This document shows, one piece after another, positions 12,980-13,864 of a stretch of 13,864 nt of DNA (the first letter of the stretch is position 1; the number at the start of each line of letters is the position of its first letter). The notes under the pieces are model-generated. The model had not been told where the DNA came from. It searched no databases and saw nothing but the letters and a program-made list of their open reading frames with translations. Source of the stretch: Nitrospinae bacterium CG11_big_fil_rev_8_21_14_0_20_56_8 (GTDB lineage: Bacteria; Nitrospinota; Nitrospinia; Nitrospinales; VA-1); assembly GCA_002796165.1 (NCBI GenBank), contig PCWF01000065.1:7220-21083 (forward strand), read 5' to 3'. Made by a program: the position numbers and the translations under genes.

Positions 12980-13864
12980 CTAATTCATATCCGCTCGGAC
13001 CGGTTCGAGCTTCCGCGCCCGCGCCGCGAAGGCGATGAGGGACAGCAGGCAGGCCCAGCTGAACACGTCGCCGTACCGGGCGTAGTAGGTGCGCGGCCCG
13101 GTGTTCGGGGTGATCCGCGCGATCACCACGTCCTGGACGAACAGGCCGGTGGGCTGGCGGATGCGGCCCGAGACGTCCACCCATCCGGTGATCCCGGTGT
13201 TGGCCGCGCGCACGATGGGCACGCGGTTTTCCACGGCGCGCAACGCCGCCATGCTGAAATGCTGGTAGGACGCGGCGCTCTTCCCGAACCAGGCGTCGTT
13301 GGTGATGTTGACGAGGAATCCCGCCCCGCGCGCCACCGGCTGGCGCACCAGCCAGGGAAACGTGATCTCGTAGCAGATGGACACGCCGAACCGGCGCCCG
13401 TCCAGGTTGAACACCGTCGCCTCGGTGCCCCGCCCGAAGTTGCCGATCGTCTCCACCATCTTCTCGACGAAAAACAGGACCTCCCTGAAAGGAACAAACT
13501 CGCCGAAGGGAACGAGGTGCATCTTGTCGTAGCGGCCCGCCGTCCCGCCGTTTTTCTCCACCAGGTAGGCGCTGTTGTACACCGTGGCGCCGGGATCGGG
13601 ACTTTCCAGCCGCGGGCTTCCGATCAACAGGGGCGTTTTCAGATTGCGCGCCAGCTCTTCCACGGCCCGCGACCCGGTTTTGTCCAGCCCGAAGAAAAAC
13701 GGCGTCGACGCCTCGGGCCACACGATGAGGTCCACGCCCTGTTCTGCCGCCTGCGCGCTGAGCTTCTCATACACTTCCAGCACCTGGCGGCGGTAAGCCG
13801 GATCCCATTTCTGGCTTTGCTCGATGTTCCCCTGCACCAGGGCGATGCGTAACGGCGGGGCCGG
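12980..13864 (-). CDS. lnt: apolipoprotein N-acyltransferase, C-terminal nitrilase part
   Basis: Lnt adds the third acyl chain to the N-terminal cysteine of lipoproteins at the inner membrane's periplasmic face. The frame is open to the window edge, so the N-terminal membrane half is outside; 294 residues are visible. The nitrilase-like domain begins LRIALVQGNIEQ. The catalytic triad is visible: glutamate in WPEAS (residue 51 of the fragment), lysine in YDKMHLVPFGEF (114) and cysteine in VSICYE (164). ITNDAWFG and the RAANTGITGW segment follow, then the C-terminal membrane helix (VFSWACLLSLIAFAAR). Spacing of the triad is close to the E. coli enzyme. It converges on the SIR2-TPR gene across 93 bases with no clear terminator. 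A GTG at 13837 is internal, not a start. Confidence 0.95.
   Translation of the reverse strand, partial: PAPPLRIALVQGNIEQSQKWDPAYRRQVLEVYEKLSAQAAEQGVDLIVWPEASTPFFFGLDKTGSRAVEELARNLKTPLLIGSPRLESPDPGATVYNSAYLVEKNGGTAGRYDKMHLVPFGEFVPFREVLFFVEKMVETIGNFGRGTEATVFNLDGRRFGVSICYEITFPWLVRQPVARGAGFLVNITNDAWFGKSAASYQHFSMAALRAVENRVPIVRAANTGITGWVDVSGRIRQPTGLFVQDVVIARITPNTGPRTYYARYGDVFSWACLLSLIAFAARARKLEPVRADMN

Noticed and set aside
12252..13721. 489-residue minus-strand ORF
   Set aside because: It runs antisense to the SIR2-TPR gene and out of frame across lnt, with arginine/glycine-rich shadow composition; both real genes have clear domain evidence.

Overview
This is a GC-rich bacterial chromosome fragment with housekeeping genes at both edges and more accessory material in the middle and right. 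Apolipoprotein N-acyltransferase (lnt), a lipobox protein, a periplasmic nuclease, a sigma-54 activator and the hopanoid enzyme HpnH together point to a Gram-negative, hopanoid-making, environmental bacterium. The dispersed 'GTCATTCTGAG' intergenic repeats and frequent TTG starts would fit a Nitrospinota, deltaproteobacterial or similar lineage. That placement is inference; no rRNA or marker gene in the window fixes it.

Layout, left to right: 1-717 is the 3' part of a nucleotidyltransferase (+). 718-1152 holds only repeats. hpnH (-) follows, with a structured leader and a promoter, then a divergent two-helix small membrane protein (+, TTG start). trhP/yegQ, for tRNA wobble-uridine hydroxylation (-), has its own promoter. 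A block of minus-strand genes fills 4185-7435. In transcription order it is an NtrC-type response regulator, an array of dyad sites, a sigma-54 promoter, two paralogous 90-residue single-helix membrane proteins, a cyclic-nucleotide-binding-fold protein lacking the phosphate-binding arginine, and a strong terminator. A second cyclic-nucleotide-binding protein, with the arginine, follows behind its own sigma-70-like promoter. Next come a secreted nuclease with an Ada-like tail (-), an orphan Mu GemA-like (DUF1018) protein (+), a small basic protein (-), a lipoprotein with two CcmI-type beta domains (+, TTG start), a SIR2-TPR protein (+, GTG start), and the 3' part of lnt (-).

The two clearest units for follow-up are the sigma-54 module, where regulator, enhancers, promoter and target operon all lie within about 2.7 kb, and the SIR2-TPR gene. 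The latter is AT-richer than its surroundings, stands alone, and sits just behind a complete TIR-bounded, TA-flanked repeat element. It resembles the architecture of NAD-depleting anti-phage effectors.

Three related intergenic elements (969-1128, 8501-8678, 10847-11076) share a TA-N-CAGG(T/A)TG(C/T)TGAA end and look like non-autonomous transposable elements. Two further unrelated repeat relics lie at 733-897 and 4031-4150. No tRNA, rRNA or CRISPR array was seen.
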